Shown here: piece by piece, positions 15,722-17,353 of the stretch | Numbering within the stretch: position 1 is the first letter of the stretch | Layout: each line of letters begins with the position of its first letter | NCBI GenBank assembly: GCA_003152595.1 | Contig: PMAM01000206.1 | Span: forward strand, 154-17,506 | Source of the DNA: Acidobacterium sp. | GTDB taxonomy: Bacteria; Acidobacteriota; Terriglobia; Terriglobales; Acidobacteriaceae | Direction: 5' to 3' | Length of the DNA stretch: 17,353 nucleotides | Program-made: the position numbers and the translations under genes | The notes under the pieces: generated by a model | What the model was told of the DNA's origin: nothing | Database searches by the model: none | Seen by the model: only the letters and a program-made list of their open reading frames with translations

Positions 15722-17140
15722 TTATCCGCCCGGATTCTCGTCATATCCGGTAATGGCGCTGTACAGCTCGTTCACCGACTGCAGCTGTTCAGGGATTTCC
15801 TGCAGCGTGTAATTCGCCTCGTTCAGCTCTGTCGTGAGCTGCGTCTGCTGGGTGCTGATGTTTTTGTTCTCATTCGTGATATTCGTGTTCAGCGTAGTTT
15901 CCTGTGACGAGTCCTGCTGGAGCGCCAGATAGATCGCGCCGTCCGGCCCGCTGTTTCCGAGGTTGCCAAGTGTCGTCGTCATGTTGGCCCCAAAGGACGT
16001 AGAGCCGGTGCTCGTTTGAAAGAAATTCATCGCATCCTGGAAATTGCTGTTCAGCGCGCTGTCCAGCGTGCTGCCGTCCAGGGTCAGGGTGCCATCGTTA
16101 TTCGCCGTGACGCCCAGCTGCGTCAAAGACGTGATCGCTCCTGAAGACTGCGTGAAGGTCAGGGCTTGCTGCAATTGCTCCTGAAGATTGGCGATCGCGG
16201 GGTTGCCGTACAGGGGCTCGGAAGTTCCCGACGACGTCTCGCCCTCCTGGGTGTTCAGATCACCGATCACCGTGTTGTACGCACTGACGAAAGTGCTCAC
16301 CGCCGATTCCACATCGCTGTTGTTGTTGGTGATCTCCACCTGCACCGATTCCGATCCCGTGGGCACGCTCAGCAGCTGCATAGTCACGCCCGGAATTGCA
16401 TCGGTCACCGTGTTCGAGGCGCTGGTGGTCTGGACCCCATCCACGGAAAACTGGGCATCCAGCCCGGGCTGCACCGCGCCAAAGCTAAATCCCGTGACAC
16501 TCGTGGCCGAGTCCGTCAGCTGGCTGCCGTCGATCGCAACCGCCCCGCCGCTCCCGCTGGTATCGCTCACCAGCGATAACTGCGACTGTCCCAACGAATT
16601 GGTAACCACGTTCGCCTGCACCCCGTAGTCCCCGTCGTTGATGCAGGAAGCGAGGGTGGCCAGCGTATTGTTTTGCGGAATCTTGTTGCCGTCGCTGTCC
16701 GTTGCCGTGCCGTCGGAAATCGTGATCTTCTGCCCGCCGATCGAAAGCTTGCCCGTCAGCGTGTCGCCGGTAGCAATCGCACCGCTGGCGCTGGCATAGG
16801 AATACGTCTGGGCCAGATTCCCCACCACGACCGTATGACTGCCCGCCACCGCCGACGATGTGGCGCTGGTCAGCGCTATCGCCGACGTGTCTGAGCTCGA
16901 GCCTTCTTTCTCCGAAAACACCCCGTTAAAATCGTTCAGCGCGCTGACCGCCGTCGAGAGCGAGCTCAGATCGGTCCCAATACTAGTCAGCGCCGTATCC
17001 TGCGACTGCAGGGATGTCAGCTGGTTTTTCCACGGGGTCTCCACTGCCTGGAGATTCGCCACAATCGCGCTGACCGTGGTCGATACATCGAACCCCTGCC
17101 CGCTGGTCGGAGATCCAAACGAGATGCCGACGCTTCCCAT
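15722..17140 (-). CDS. fliD: Flagellar filament capping protein FliD (hook-associated protein 2)
   Basis: Extracellular cap that guides flagellin assembly at the filament tip; 472 residues. The N-terminus VGISFGSPTSGQGFDVSTTV is characteristic of FliD (D0 region), followed by LTSLQSQDTALTSIGTDLSSLSTAVSAL heptads, a Ser/Thr/Gly-rich middle (D2-D3), and the C-terminal coiled-coil segment TNITNENKNISTQQTQL...LNEANYTLQ. The frame is open to 17239 (TTG) and has an ATG at 17215, but neither gives a FliD-like start. ATG 17140 fits the family and lies 7 nt after a sigma-28-type -10. No Shine-Dalgarno is present. Composition is Thr/Ser/Asn-rich, normal for exported filament proteins. The fliS gene follows, and a probable flagellin gene precedes it. 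Confidence 0.92.
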   Translation of the reverse strand: MGSVGISFGSPTSGQGFDVSTTVSAIVANLQAVETPWKNQLTSLQSQDTALTSIGTDLSSLSTAVSALNDFNGVFSEKEGSSSDTSAIALTSATSSAVAGSHTVVVGNLAQTYSYASASGAIATGDTLTGKLSIGGQKITISDGTATDSDGNKIPQNNTLATLASCINDGDYGVQANVVTNSLGQSQLSLVSDTSGSGGAVAIDGSQLTDSATSVTGFSFGAVQPGLDAQFSVDGVQTTSASNTVTDAIPGVTMQLLSVPTGSESVQVEITNNNSDVESAVSTFVSAYNTVIGDLNTQEGETSSGTSEPLYGNPAIANLQEQLQQALTFTQSSGAITSLTQLGVTANNDGTLTLDGSTLDSALNSNFQDAMNFFQTSTGSTSFGANMTTTLGNLGNSGPDGAIYLALQQDSSQETTLNTNITNENKNISTQQTQLTTELNEANYTLQEIPEQLQSVNELYSAITGYDENPGG

Positions 17141-17147
17141 AGCGTTG

Positions 17148-17174
17148 TTATCGTCGCTTTCCGGGTAATCATTA
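17148..17174 (-). promoter_or_regulatory. Sigma-28 (FliA)-type promoter of fliD
   Basis: On the - strand, TAAT (17174-17171) is followed by exactly 15 nt and GACGATAA (17155-17148). The known FliA consensus is TAAA-N15-GCCGATAA, so the matches are 3/4 and 7/8 with ideal spacing. Only 7 nt separate the -10 from the fliD ATG, so transcription should begin at or next to the start codon. FliA control of fliD is well established in other bacteria. Confidence 0.6.
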
Positions 17175-17178
17175 CCCG
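17162..17178. promoter_or_regulatory. 17-bp palindrome over the fliD -35 element
   Basis: CGGGTAATCATTACCCG has two perfect 8-bp arms around a single central base. It covers the putative -35 of the fliD promoter and lies 22-38 bp upstream of the start. A dimeric regulator bound here would occlude or contact the polymerase. Confidence 0.5.
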
Positions 17179-17234
17179 AATTTCCCTCCCGCACTCTCGG
17201 GGCCGGGCCGCCCATCCCTCCATGAGACGGGCCT

Positions 17235-17309
17235 AACAAAAGAACGGGGAGCCTGGCCCCGGGCCCCCGGCGAGCCGTTTTTTGCTCGCCGGAGAGGGGA
17301 AGCTCCCCG
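17235..17309 (-). terminator. Composite intrinsic terminator after the probable flagellin gene
   Basis: Read on the - strand, CGGGGAGC (17309-17302) pairs with GCTCCCCG (17252-17245) and is followed at once by TTCTTTTGTT (17244-17235), a T-rich tail. Nested inside is a perfect 9-bp stem (CCGGCGAGC and GCTCGCCGG, plus-strand 17267-17275 and 17284-17292) with a loop containing a T6 (A6 on the - strand). Smaller alternative hairpins can also form. It lies between the upstream stop codon and fliD. Confidence 0.6.
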
Positions 17310-17331
17310 CCTGTAAAGCAACCGAGTCAGC

Positions 17332-17353
17332 TTACTGGAGCAGCTTGGTCACC
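17332..17353 (-). CDS. 3' end of a gene upstream of fliD, probably flagellin
   Basis: Only the last codons are in the window: read on the - strand they give V-T-K-L-L-Q-stop (TAA at 17334-17332). A C-terminal LLQ or LLR is common in flagellins, and flagellin next to fliD-fliS is a frequent arrangement. A strong terminator follows 23 bp later. The evidence is six residues plus context, so the identity is an inference. Confidence 0.45.

Noticed and set aside
17141..17239. FliD starting at TTG 17239 or ATG 17215
   Set aside because: The extra residues do not resemble FliD, include the promoter and palindrome, and the GGAGG before 17215 is only 1 nt from the ATG.

Overview
The window is high-GC, densely packed chromosomal DNA with no RNA genes, insertion sequences or CRISPR visible. 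Outer-membrane machinery (LptF/LptG), flagella, a secreted two-domain YncE-propeller/phosphoesterase, TACCC-type heptanucleotide repeats and several genes without Shine-Dalgarno sequences together suggest a Gram-negative acidobacterium (Terriglobia/Acidobacteriaceae-like). This taxonomic call is inference from gene style, not from a marker gene.

Left part (1-2742, + strand): the 3' bulk of a peptide-type ABC substrate-binding lipoprotein whose signal peptide region is made of heptanucleotide repeats; an intergenic pair of GC-rich inverted repeats; a YqaB-like HAD phosphatase with a probable leaderless start; and a small secreted protein of unknown function. Centre-left (2810-6837): a large secreted YncE-like/phosphoesterase protein on the - strand and a membrane di-iron acyl-CoA desaturase on the + strand. 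They are divergent across 227 bp holding a perfect 16-bp palindrome.

Middle (6870-11133, + strand): a compact copper-type cassette of sensor kinase, OmpR-type response regulator, HMA metallochaperone and Cu(+)-exporting P1B ATPase. The kinase has two membrane helices and almost no periplasmic loop, so any metal sensing would be in or at the membrane. Next (11143-15234) come an LptF-LptG single-chain fusion for LPS export and a type-IV ABC exporter half whose catalytic Glu is Asp, as in the degenerate half of heterodimeric exporters (MdlA/YheI/TM287 type). No partner gene is adjacent.

Right part (- strand, 15240-17353): flagellar genes fliS and fliD, preceded by the last codons of what looks like flagellin and a large composite terminator. 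A sigma-28-like promoter (TAAT-N15-GACGATAA) sits directly at the fliD start codon, with its -35 element inside a 17-bp palindrome, implying a leaderless or nearly leaderless fliD transcript.

No wholly new multi-gene system is evident. The points most worth following are the regulatory DNA (two palindromes, the sigma-28/leaderless fliD start, leaderless-type -10 boxes), the LptFG fusion, the orphan degenerate ABC half, the loop-less copper-linked kinase and the heptad repeat in the lipoprotein signal sequence.
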